Source: PVC group bacterium
GTDB taxonomy: Bacteria > Verrucomicrobiota > Kiritimatiellia > SS1-B-03-39 > PXDE01
Direction: 5' to 3'
Assembly: GCA_003566475.1 (NCBI GenBank)
Contig: PXDE01000482.1
Span: 1 to 10,976, forward strand
DNA length: 10,976 bases
The position numbers were made by a program, and so were the translations under genes. The notes beneath the pieces were generated by a model. That model saw only the letters and a list, made by a program, of their open reading frames with translations, was not told the origin of the DNA and searched no databases. Positions 1-4,673 of this stretch are shown in pieces; within the stretch, counting starts at the first letter, position 1, and each line of letters begins with the position of its first letter.

Positions 1-238
1 CGTTGTTGTCGGCGTGGAATCCGGGCTCGTAGGGCCGGAGCGATCCCGCGTCCACCCGGGCCTTCATGGCCGCGAACGCCTCGGCATGGTGGGTGCGGGG
101 ACGGCCGATGGCCTGCCGCAGTTCGGCCACCCGGGCTTCGGTCATGAACAGCAGACCGTGAGGGTCCGGGTCGTCGGCGATCGAGGTTGCGGCGAGACCG
201 GTGGCGAGCAGGGCGGCGGCAAAGGGACGCGGGATCAT
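1..238 (-). CDS. Secreted protein, alginate lyase/heparinase-like N-terminus (partial, runs off left edge)
   Basis: Only the first 79 codons lie in the window; the gene continues beyond position 1. The start ATG (238-236) has a clear ribosome site GAGGAG (243-248 read in reverse) about 5 nt upstream. Residues 1-21 form a signal peptide (MIPRP, then an Ala/Leu-rich core ending near ATSIA), so the product should be exported. The mature N-terminus reads HGLLFMTEARVAELRQAI, followed by a helix around HHAEAFAAMKARVD. A short 'LLFxxxRVxxLRxxI ... W/F ... M/LKxRVD' opening is common at the start of alginate lyase, heparinase II/III-like and DUF4962-type polysaccharide lyases of environmental bacteria. 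That family call rests on this opening alone, since no catalytic residue is in view. It is the last gene of the leftward group after smpB, but a promoter candidate of its own lies at 274-302. Confidence 0.55.
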   Translation of the reverse strand, partial: MIPRPFAAALLATGLAATSIADDPDPHGLLFMTEARVAELRQAIGRPRTHHAEAFAAMKARVDAGSLRPYEPGFHADNN

Positions 239-273
239 GGAAACTCCTCGGGGACGGTTGGATCGAGCGTTAC

Positions 274-302
274 ACCCTAGGCCAGTTCGCCGCCGTCGGC
301 AA
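274..302 (-). promoter_or_regulatory. Candidate sigma70-like promoter for the secreted lyase-like gene
   Basis: Read on the minus strand: TTGCCG (302-297), a 17-nt spacer, then TAGGGT (279-274). Spacing is ideal and the -35 is good, but the -10 matches only three of six consensus bases. It lies 36 bp in front of the start codon at 238, leaving room for the GAGGAG ribosome site. Pattern match only. Confidence 0.3.
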
Positions 303-324
303 CCTGAACGCGTCGCGGCGGGGC

Positions 325-498
325 TCAGTCCAGGCCGCTGGTCACGGCGGGCGCCACCGCGTCGGGGGGCACGGGCTCGGTAGGGCGGAGGGAACGCCAG
401 CGACCCTGACGGTAGCGGATGAGGAAGGCGATGCCGATCCCCACCACCGTGCATACGATCACCGGCCAGGCCGTGCGCGGACTGACGCCGTGGAGCAG
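325..498 (-). CDS. Probable small single-pass membrane protein (57 aa), uncertain start
   Basis: An open frame directly downstream of smpB ends at TGA 327-325. It encodes about 15 residues, then a hydrophobic segment WPVIVCTVVGIGIAFLI, then a basic stretch RYRQGRWRSLR and a Pro/Ala-rich tail ending SGLD. One helix with a positive flank on its C-terminal side suggests a small inner-membrane protein with a cytoplasmic tail. No ATG, GTG or TTG precedes the helix in the open frame. The only near-cognate start is CTG at 498-496, 10 nt after the smpB stop, which would fit reinitiation or coupling. A GTG inside the helix at 462 would destroy it. No ribosome site is evident. The membrane segment is convincing, but expression is not; it could also be a decayed gene. 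I do not recognise a family. Confidence 0.42.
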   Translation of the reverse strand: MLHGVSPRTAWPVIVCTVVGIGIAFLIRYRQGRWRSLRPTEPVPPDAVAPAVTSGLD

Positions 499-508
499 AG
501 GCCAGGTT

Positions 509-997
509 TCAGCGCCGCATCGCGCGGGCGATCTCGCGGCGGGCGTCGCGGTCGGAGTCCCGGCGCTTCAGATCCTCGCGCTTGTCCTGATGGTGCTTGC
601 CCCGGCCCAGGCCCAGCTCCACCTTGGCGAACCCTCGGCGGGTGAAGTAGACCCGCAGTCCCACCACCGTGTACCCCTTGCGGGCGGCCTGGCTCATCAG
701 CCGCACGATCTCCCGTCGGTGGAGCAGCAGCTTGCGCGGCCGGTCCGGCTCGTGGTTGAACTGGTTGCCCGCCGTGTATACGGGGATGTGGAGGCCGCGC
801 AGCAGGGCCTCGCCGGGCTTCAGGTCGGCGTAGGCGTCGGTGAGGCTGGCCGTGCCCTGGCGGAGGGACTTGACCTCGGTCCCGGTAAGGACCAGCCCGG
901 CCTCCAGCCGCTCGTCGATGTGGTAGTCGCGGAGGGCCTTCCGGTTGGTCACGACCGTGCTGCCGTTCTCGCCCGGCGGCGGACGGGACGGGGCCAT
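509..997 (-). CDS. smpB: SsrA-binding protein SmpB
   Basis: This 162-aa protein binds tmRNA and brings it to stalled ribosomes for trans-translation, in the cytoplasm. Family signatures are all present. The N-terminal core is TNRKALRDYHIDERLEAGL (17-35), followed by GTEVKSLRQG (39-48) and the beta-strand segment NHEPDRPRKLLLH (81-93). The Tyr/Phe-rich YFTRRGFAKVELGLGRGK follows, and the basic tail GKHHQDKREDLKRRD (133-147) is the part that enters the empty mRNA channel as a helix. Length is typical (150-165 aa). The start ATG at 997 gives an N-terminal extension of about 15 residues with no strong Shine-Dalgarno; a GTG a few codons in is an alternative. It lies 12 bp behind rpoZ and is almost certainly cotranscribed with it. 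The tmRNA gene ssrA is not in this window. Confidence 0.97.
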   Translation of the reverse strand: MAPSRPPPGENGSTVVTNRKALRDYHIDERLEAGLVLTGTEVKSLRQGTASLTDAYADLKPGEALLRGLHIPVYTAGNQFNHEPDRPRKLLLHRREIVRLMSQAARKGYTVVGLRVYFTRRGFAKVELGLGRGKHHQDKREDLKRRDSDRDARREIARAMRR

Positions 998-1009
998 GGG
1001 GGCCGTCGC

Positions 1010-1261
1010 CTAGAGATGCAGGCTGATGCCGCTATCGTCGTCCTGGTCGCCCCCGGGGCGCACGAATTCGATCTCGGCGGTCAGCTTGCCCTCGGCAACC
1101 TCCTTGAGGGCCAGGTCGAGCTTGGACATATGGGGGCCGTCCGGCTTGGCCAGCGGACGCTGCTGGGCGTTGAGCTGCCTCACCCGGCGGGACACGAGGT
1201 TGATCAGCAGCGGGATGTTGGGCACCCGCTCCTTGGCCTTTTCGAGATAGTCGATGTTCAC
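1010..1261 (-). CDS. rpoZ: DNA-directed RNA polymerase omega subunit
   Basis: The omega subunit (83 aa) helps fold and hold the beta-prime subunit in RNA polymerase. The signature runs VNIDYLEKAKERVPNIPLL, then INLVSRRVRQL (20-30), RPLAKP and the conserved LDLALKEVAEGKL (48-60), ending in an acidic tail. The start is taken as GTG at 1261-1259, because a perfect AGGAGG (1273-1268) sits 6 nt upstream and the family begins at this point. A longer in-frame ATG at 1324 falls inside the promoter -35 and is rejected. Omega is usually 60-100 aa, so the length is normal. It leads the leftward rpoZ-smpB operon. No ppGpp-specific feature can be judged from sequence alone. Confidence 0.95.
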   Translation of the reverse strand: MNIDYLEKAKERVPNIPLLINLVSRRVRQLNAQQRPLAKPDGPHMSKLDLALKEVAEGKLTAEIEFVRPGGDQDDDSGISLHL

Positions 1262-1295
1262 CGGACGCCTCCTGAGAATGGCAGAGCAAACGGCG

Positions 1296-1324
1296 ACTAT
1301 GCCCCGTCCGTCCCTGCGCGTCAA
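1296..1324 (-). promoter_or_regulatory. Sigma70-like promoter of rpoZ-smpB
   Basis: On the minus strand TTGACG (1324-1319), a 17-nt spacer and CATAGT (1301-1296) form a good promoter; the -10 matches four of six consensus bases. Transcription would begin near 1289, giving a leader of about 28 nt that includes AGGAGG. The same TTGACG-N17-CAT layout precedes the tRNA gene at 10712-10740. Confidence 0.6.
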
Positions 1325-1356
1325 CCCCCGGCTCGTGGCGACAGCGCCGAAGAGCC

Positions 1357-1387
1357 AGTGTTCAGTGTTCAGGGTTCAGGGGTCAGG
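1357..1387 (+). repeat. Heptamer array, AGTGTTC/AGGGTTC units (left arm)
   Basis: Four and a half tandem 7-nt units are visible: AGTGTTC, AGTGTTC, AGGGTTC, AGGGGTC, AGG. The array is the inverted counterpart of the array at 1654-1684. Low-complexity GTTCAGGGTTCAGG strings are, to my knowledge, common intergenic repeats in environmental GC-rich genomes. The degeneracy between units suggests an old array. Confidence 0.8.
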
Positions 1388-1434
1388 CGGGGACCGGCGC
1401 CGGATGCGGGGCGTGCGGGAGCGTCCCCTCCGGG

Positions 1435-1548
1435 GCTGCGGATGCTATGGATGCGGGCGGGGTCGCGGGGGTCGGGCAGCCGGCTGAAGCTCCCTGACAG
1501 GCCGGGCAGGAAGTGCCCGACGGTCTTCACGAGCAGGTCCGCCGCCTC
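1435..1548 (-). pseudogene. Possible transposase N-terminal remnant
   Basis: Read on the minus strand, this stretch translates as EAADLLVKTVGHFLPGL followed by SGSFSRLPDPRDPARIHS. The pattern 'hydrophobic helix, HFhPxL, then LPDPR(D/R)xxxxxY' resembles the opening of DDE transposases in which a short helical N-terminus precedes the catalytic core (ISNCY/ISAs1-like groups). No DDE core follows; the frame dissolves into Pro/Gly/Ala-rich sequence. The upstream part (IIHRHVPER near 1575-1550) is in another frame, so a frameshift would be needed. The fragment lies inside the 266-bp segment between the two inverted heptamer arrays. The family assignment is a resemblance only. Otherwise 1262-1856 contains no gene that I can support. 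Confidence 0.3.
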
Positions 1549-1653
1549 CCCGCCGCCGCCCGGCGCTCGGGCACGTGGCGGTGGATGATGGCCATCGAGC
1601 ACGGAAATCGGGCAGCGCGAGAAAAAAGTTGCGGTTCCCGGCGCGAAGCCCCC

Positions 1654-1684
1654 CCCTGAACCCTGAACACCGAACCCTGAACAC
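1654..1684 (-). repeat. Heptamer array, inverted counterpart (right arm)
   Basis: The plus strand reads CCCTGAACCCTGAACACC, then GAACCCTGAACAC. In reverse this gives units GTGTTC, AGGGTTC, GGTGTTC, AGGGTTC and AGGGG. It mirrors the array at 1357-1387, so the two could pair as a long imperfect stem across 266 bp, or mark the ends of a decayed mobile element. Confidence 0.78.
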
Positions 1685-1780
1685 CCGCGCCTCCCGGGGC
1701 TCAGGCCACCCCACGGACCTCCGGGCTACAGCGCGAAAAATCTTGGCTCTTCAGCGCTGTCGTGGCCCGGTCGGCCGGGC

Positions 1781-1811
1781 TTGACCCCCAGACCGCATGT
1801 CTATACGGTCT
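1781..1811 (+). promoter_or_regulatory. Weak promoter with small palindrome ahead of the HAD-mazG pair
   Basis: TTGACC (1781-1786) is followed after only 15 nt by TATACG (1802-1807). Spacing is short, so the promoter is doubtful. A perfect 6-bp inverted repeat AGACCG (1790-1795)-N10-CGGTCT (1806-1811) straddles the -10, where an operator would sit. A further hairpin GCCCGG-TCGG-CCGGGC (1765-1780) lies immediately upstream of the -35. These are sequence patterns without independent support. Confidence 0.3.
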
Positions 1812-1856
1812 CGTCGTTTGCACCCTAACGCCATGTCCGGAGGATCCGAACCCGCC

Positions 1857-2549
1857 ATGCCCTCTGTCCCCGCCTCTCCCTCCCCTGCCCCCGCCAGCCT
1901 CATCTTCGAACTGGAGGGACTGGCCGTCCGCGGGATCCCGGCCCGCTTCGACGTGCTGCAGAGCCTGCTGGGCGATCAGGGATTCCGACTGGGCGCGGGG
2001 ACCTTCGCCCGCCACGTCCTGAGCCATCCGGCCCAGCCCGATCTGGCCGGTCTTCTGGCCGACCTGGGAAGCTCGCTCAAGCCCGACACCCTGGCCAGGG
2101 ATCTCGGGCAGGGCATGGAGATGTGGCTGCGGGCCCCCGACCGGGCCCTGGACCCCGGATTCCGCGGAGTGCTGGAGTCCCTCCGGGCCAGGGAATGGAC
2201 CCTGGCCGCCTACACCTTTCTCGACGAGGATCTGGCCAACGACCTGGCCGCCCGGCTCGGCCTGGCCGAGCTTGGGGTGACCGTGGTCCCGGTGGCCCCG
2301 TCCAAGGCCAAGTTCCTCTACGACGACGCGTGGGAGGCGGCGGCCGACGCCCTCGGCCAATCCCCCACCCGGTGCTGGGGCATCGCCCACGACCAGGCCT
2401 CGGTCCAGGGCGCCCTCGGCGCGGGGCTGCTGGTGATCGCCGCCCCCGACAAGCTCACCGCCTTCCAGGACTACAGCGGGGTGGACGCGGTGATCGAGAA
2501 CCTGACGCCCAAGGCGGTGGAGGAGCTGTTCGCCGCCGTCGGCGCCTGA
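1857..2549 (+). CDS. HAD-fold hydrolase-like protein with degraded catalytic motifs
   Basis: This 230-aa protein follows the architecture of phosphoglycolate phosphatase/beta-phosphoglucomutase-type HAD proteins. It has motif I at the N-terminus (LIFELEGLA, 15-23), a helical cap (about 30-95), the motif II strand LAAYT (116-120), a motif III Lys candidate at SK150, and the motif IV region CWGIAHDQASVQGALGAGL (173-191). Known HAD enzymes need an Asp nucleophile in DxDG; here both positions are Glu (E18, E20). The motif IV GD(S/D) is replaced by AHD. It may therefore be a pseudoenzyme or a binding protein. The start is chosen at ATG 1857, since GGAGGA (1839-1844) lies 12 nt upstream; ATG 1833 and 1797 are in-frame alternatives, and 1797 lies within the putative promoter. 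The mazG gene begins 7 bp after the stop, so the two are probably cotranscribed. Confidence 0.75.
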   Translation: MPSVPASPSPAPASLIFELEGLAVRGIPARFDVLQSLLGDQGFRLGAGTFARHVLSHPAQPDLAGLLADLGSSLKPDTLARDLGQGMEMWLRAPDRALDPGFRGVLESLRAREWTLAAYTFLDEDLANDLAARLGLAELGVTVVPVAPSKAKFLYDDAWEAAADALGQSPTRCWGIAHDQASVQGALGAGLLVIAAPDKLTAFQDYSGVDAVIENLTPKAVEELFAAVGA

Positions 2550-2556
2550 CCCCCGC

Positions 2557-3393
2557 ATGCCCGACCCGAGCCAGCTTCCCGCCGATCCGGTGGCGCGGGC
2601 CCGGGCCATCATGGCCATCCTGCGCGGTCCCGAGGGGTGCCCGTGGGACCGCGAGCAGTCGCTGGAGACCCTTCGGCCCCACCTCATCGAGGAGGCCTAC
2701 GAGGTGCTCGACGCCATCGCGTCCGGTGACGCCGACCACCACGCCGAGGAGCTGGGCGACCTCCTGCTCCAGATCCTCTTCCACTGCCAGCTCCGCGAGG
2801 AGGAAGGCGCGTTCTCGCTCGACGACGTGGCCCAGGGCCTGGCCGACAAGCTGATTCGGCGCCATCCCCATGTCTTCGGCGACGTCCGGGCCGACTCCAG
2901 CGCCGAGGTGCTGAGGAACTGGGAGGCGATCAAGAAGGAGGAGAAGGCCAGGGCCCGCACCTCCGCCCTCGACGGCGTGCCCCGGAGCCTGCCCGCCCTG
3001 CTCCGGGCCGACCAGGTGCAGCGAAAGGCGGCCCGGGTGGGGTTCGATTGGCCCGACGCGTCCGGCCCCGAGGCCAAGGTCCGCGAGGAGATCGACGAGC
3101 TGCGCCAGGCCCGGGAGGCCGGGGACGCGACGCGGGTCCGGGAGGAGTTCGGCGACCTCCTGTTCGCGCTGGTCAATCTGGGACGCCACCTCGGACTCGA
3201 CGCCGAGGACTGCCTCCACGCCGCCACCGCCAAGTTCGCGGCCCGGTTCCGCGAGGTCGAGGCTCGCGCCGCCGCCGACGGCGCCGACCTGCGCGCCCTC
3301 GACCTGGCCGGCCTCGACCGCTACTGGGACGCGGCCAAGGCCGATGCCCAGAATCGCCCCTCGCCGACCGGTCCGACGCCTGCACAGGGGTGA
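2557..3393 (+). CDS. mazG: Nucleoside triphosphate pyrophosphohydrolase MazG
   Basis: MazG splits NTPs/dNTPs to NMP plus pyrophosphate, cleaning damaged nucleotides and, in E. coli, lowering ppGpp-linked stress signalling. The 278-aa product has the full two-domain layout. The N-terminal domain has CPWDREQS (28-35), the metal-binding helices HLIEEAYEV (42-50) and HHAEELGDLLLQ (61-72), and the linker KLIRRHPHVFGD (98-109). The C-terminal domain has KVREEIDEL (175-183) and VREEFGDLLFALVNL (195-209), the family KFAARFREVE segment and YWDAAK near the end. All acidic metal ligands of the EExxE...ExxD type appear intact. There is no Shine-Dalgarno directly before ATG 2557; translation is probably coupled to the HAD-like gene 7 bp upstream. 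Length matches bacterial MazG (about 260-280 aa). Confidence 0.96.
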   Translation: MPDPSQLPADPVARARAIMAILRGPEGCPWDREQSLETLRPHLIEEAYEVLDAIASGDADHHAEELGDLLLQILFHCQLREEEGAFSLDDVAQGLADKLIRRHPHVFGDVRADSSAEVLRNWEAIKKEEKARARTSALDGVPRSLPALLRADQVQRKAARVGFDWPDASGPEAKVREEIDELRQAREAGDATRVREEFGDLLFALVNLGRHLGLDAEDCLHAATAKFAARFREVEARAAADGADLRALDLAGLDRYWDAAKADAQNRPSPTGPTPAQG

Positions 3394-3401
3394 CGGTCCT
3401 G

Positions 3402-3441
3402 TGGAGGGGATCCTCCAGATTCGAAAGGGTCCCGCCTTTCG
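3402..3441 (+). terminator. Tandem hairpins after mazG, possible terminator
   Basis: Two perfect hairpins follow the mazG stop closely: TGGAGG-GGAT-CCTCCA (3402-3417) and CGAAAGG-GTCCCG-CCTTTCG (3422-3441). There is no U-run afterwards, so a classic intrinsic terminator is not proven. They separate mazG from the mntA promoter candidate. Confidence 0.4.
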
Positions 3442-3459
3442 CGGGGCCGCTCTCCACCA

Positions 3460-3488
3460 TTGCCCCTTCGTCTGCCCGGGTCTATCGT
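3460..3488 (+). promoter_or_regulatory. Promoter of mntA-hepT, predicting a leaderless transcript
   Basis: TTGCCC (3460-3465), an exact 17-nt spacer and TATCGT (3483-3488; four of six -10 bases). With the usual 6-7 nt from the -10 to the first transcribed base, the RNA would begin at or next to the A of the mntA ATG at 3495. No Shine-Dalgarno is visible before this ATG, which agrees with a leaderless mRNA. Confidence 0.45.
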
Positions 3489-3494
3489 TCCCTG

Positions 3495-3941
3495 ATGTCG
3501 CTTTCCCGCCGAGACCATGAAGATCGGTCCCCGATCGCCATCGAGTTCGAACCGGAGCGGATGGCCGAGGCCATTCGCGTGGCGTGCCCGGATGTCGATT
3601 TCGCCCTCCTCCTGGGCTCGGCCCGCGACGGGCGGGTGCCGCCGGGCGGGGACGTGGACCTGGCTGTGAGCACGCGCGGCCGCCTGGGATTCGACGGACT
3701 TGGCCAGATCGTCCGCGCGGCCGAATCGGTGGTGCCGGGAGTTCCCGTGGATGTCGGCTGCTTTGACCGCGCGGAGCCGGTGTACCGGTTCGAGGCGCTC
3801 AGGGGCCGCCTGCTGTTCGCCCGCGATCTCGACCGCTACCTCGACGCCTTTTCCCGGACCTGCCGGGAGTACGAGGACCGGATGATCCATTACCGACGAC
3901 AGCGGCGCTATCGGCTGGAACGCGGGAGCCCGGTATCATGA
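3495..3941 (+). CDS. mntA: MntA-type antitoxin, minimal nucleotidyltransferase (MNT domain)
   Basis: In characterised HepT-MntA systems this protein neutralises the HEPN RNase HepT by transferring AMP units from ATP onto a Tyr next to the HepT active site. The 148-aa product contains LLGSARDGRVPPGGDVDLAV (39-58), an exact GSX10DXD catalytic motif (G41, S42, D53, D55), and a third acidic candidate D86 in PVDVGCFDRA. The C-terminal EYEDRMIHYRRQRRYRL resembles the family's closing helix. ATG 3495 is the first plausible start and has no ribosome site; the promoter at 3460-3488 supports it. The stop overlaps the hepT start as ATGA (3938-3941), with the antitoxin gene first. All catalytic residues appear intact, so it is probably active. 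Confidence 0.9.
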   Translation: MSLSRRDHEDRSPIAIEFEPERMAEAIRVACPDVDFALLLGSARDGRVPPGGDVDLAVSTRGRLGFDGLGQIVRAAESVVPGVPVDVGCFDRAEPVYRFEALRGRLLFARDLDRYLDAFSRTCREYEDRMIHYRRQRRYRLERGSPVS

Positions 3942-4360
3942 CTCCGGCCGGGAACGGCGTGGTGCAGCGCAAGCTGGCCCTGCTCGACTCCCAGGCGCTG
4001 CGCCTTCGCGAGCACATGGCGGGGATGTCGGTCGAGACGTTCCGGGAGAGCTGGGCCGCCCGGGCGGTCGCGGAACGGACCCTCCAGGTCTGCGCCGAGA
4101 TCATGATCGACGTGGCCGAGCGCCTGCTCGCCCTGGCGGACGCCGGTCCGGCCGCCACCGCCGCCGAGGCCATCGAGAAGCTGGTCCAGCTTGGGATCCT
4201 GACGCAGGCGGAACCCTACCGTTCCAAGGTGCGCATGCGGAACATCATCGTGCACGGGTATGAGGATGTGGATCCGGAGATTCTCTACTCCGCCGCCACC
4301 GAGGGGCTGGCCGACTTCCGCCGGTTTCGGGACGAGGTGGACTGGGCGACCCGCGCCTGA
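3938..4360 (+). CDS. hepT: HepT-like HEPN-domain ribonuclease toxin
   Basis: HEPN toxins of the HepT family cleave RNA (tRNA in studied cases), stop growth and are silenced by AMPylation by MntA. The 140-aa all-helical product carries RNIIVHGY (101-108), an exact RX4HXY motif: R101 and H106 are the RNase pair and Y108 is the expected AMPylation target. The segment AERTLQVCAEIMIDVAERLL (45-64) matches the family's second helix, and the acidic YEDVDPEILY follows the active site. It overlaps mntA by 4 bp, which implies translational coupling and antitoxin-first synthesis; a GGGAG lies about 11 nt ahead of the start. Length is usual for HepT (130-150 aa). There is no sign of truncation. Confidence 0.92.
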   Translation: MTPAGNGVVQRKLALLDSQALRLREHMAGMSVETFRESWAARAVAERTLQVCAEIMIDVAERLLALADAGPAATAAEAIEKLVQLGILTQAEPYRSKVRMRNIIVHGYEDVDPEILYSAATEGLADFRRFRDEVDWATRA

Positions 4361-4390
4361 GCCAGGCGCGCGGACCCAGCATGTGGCCCG

Positions 4391-4523
4391 CGAATGGACG
4401 CGAATGAACGCTAATGGGGACAAGCCGGAACCATGGCTTGCACGCTTGCGGTTCACGTTCACCGAACGGTGATCTCCCTCCGACCCCTCCGCCACTCCGG
4501 AATTCGCGTCCATTGGCGTGCAT
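4391..4523. repeat. Dispersed-type GAATGGACGC repeat with inverted arms
   Basis: The left arm is an imperfect 10-mer tandem CGAATGGACG CGAATGAACG CTAATGG (4391-4417). Its core AATGGACGCGAAT (4393-4405) recurs exactly in reverse as ATTCGCGTCCATT (4502-4514). Between them lies a small palindrome TCACCG-AA-CGGTGA (4459-4472). Strings of the ACGCGAATGNACGCNAATGG type are known to me as frequent intergenic repeats in GC-rich environmental genomes. This is the main content of the 313-bp gap 4361-4673, which has no supportable gene. Confidence 0.7.
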
Positions 4524-4602
4524 GTCTTCATCCCGCCTTGGCGGCGATTCGTGGTTCAGGACTGGCTGGCGGCTGAATCGTTCCGGCTTAGCGAGGGCAG
4601 CC

Positions 4603-4634
4603 CCCGCCCCTGCAACAGCTTCATCTGGGGCGGG
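4603..4634 (+). terminator. GC hairpin before the secreted protein gene, possible terminator
   Basis: CCCGCCCC (4603-4610) and GGGGCGGG (4627-4634) form a perfect 8-bp stem around a 16-nt loop, followed by TTT. It could end the hepT transcript or shape the leader of the gene at 4674. The T-run is too short for a firm call. Confidence 0.3.
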
Positions 4635-4673
4635 TTTGCGCGCCGCCGTCCGCTGACGTAACCGTAGGAGACC

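Noticed and set aside
419..1588. Plus-strand open frame (389 codons) across smpB and rpoZ
   Set aside because: Opposite strand of two clear genes; the translation has no family features.
1357..1684. CRISPR array from the TTCAGGG repeats
   Set aside because: Units are 7 nt, contiguous and without spacers; no cas gene is nearby.
2455..3233. Minus-strand open frames opposite mazG
   Set aside because: Shadows of mazG, which has every catalytic motif in its plus-strand frame.
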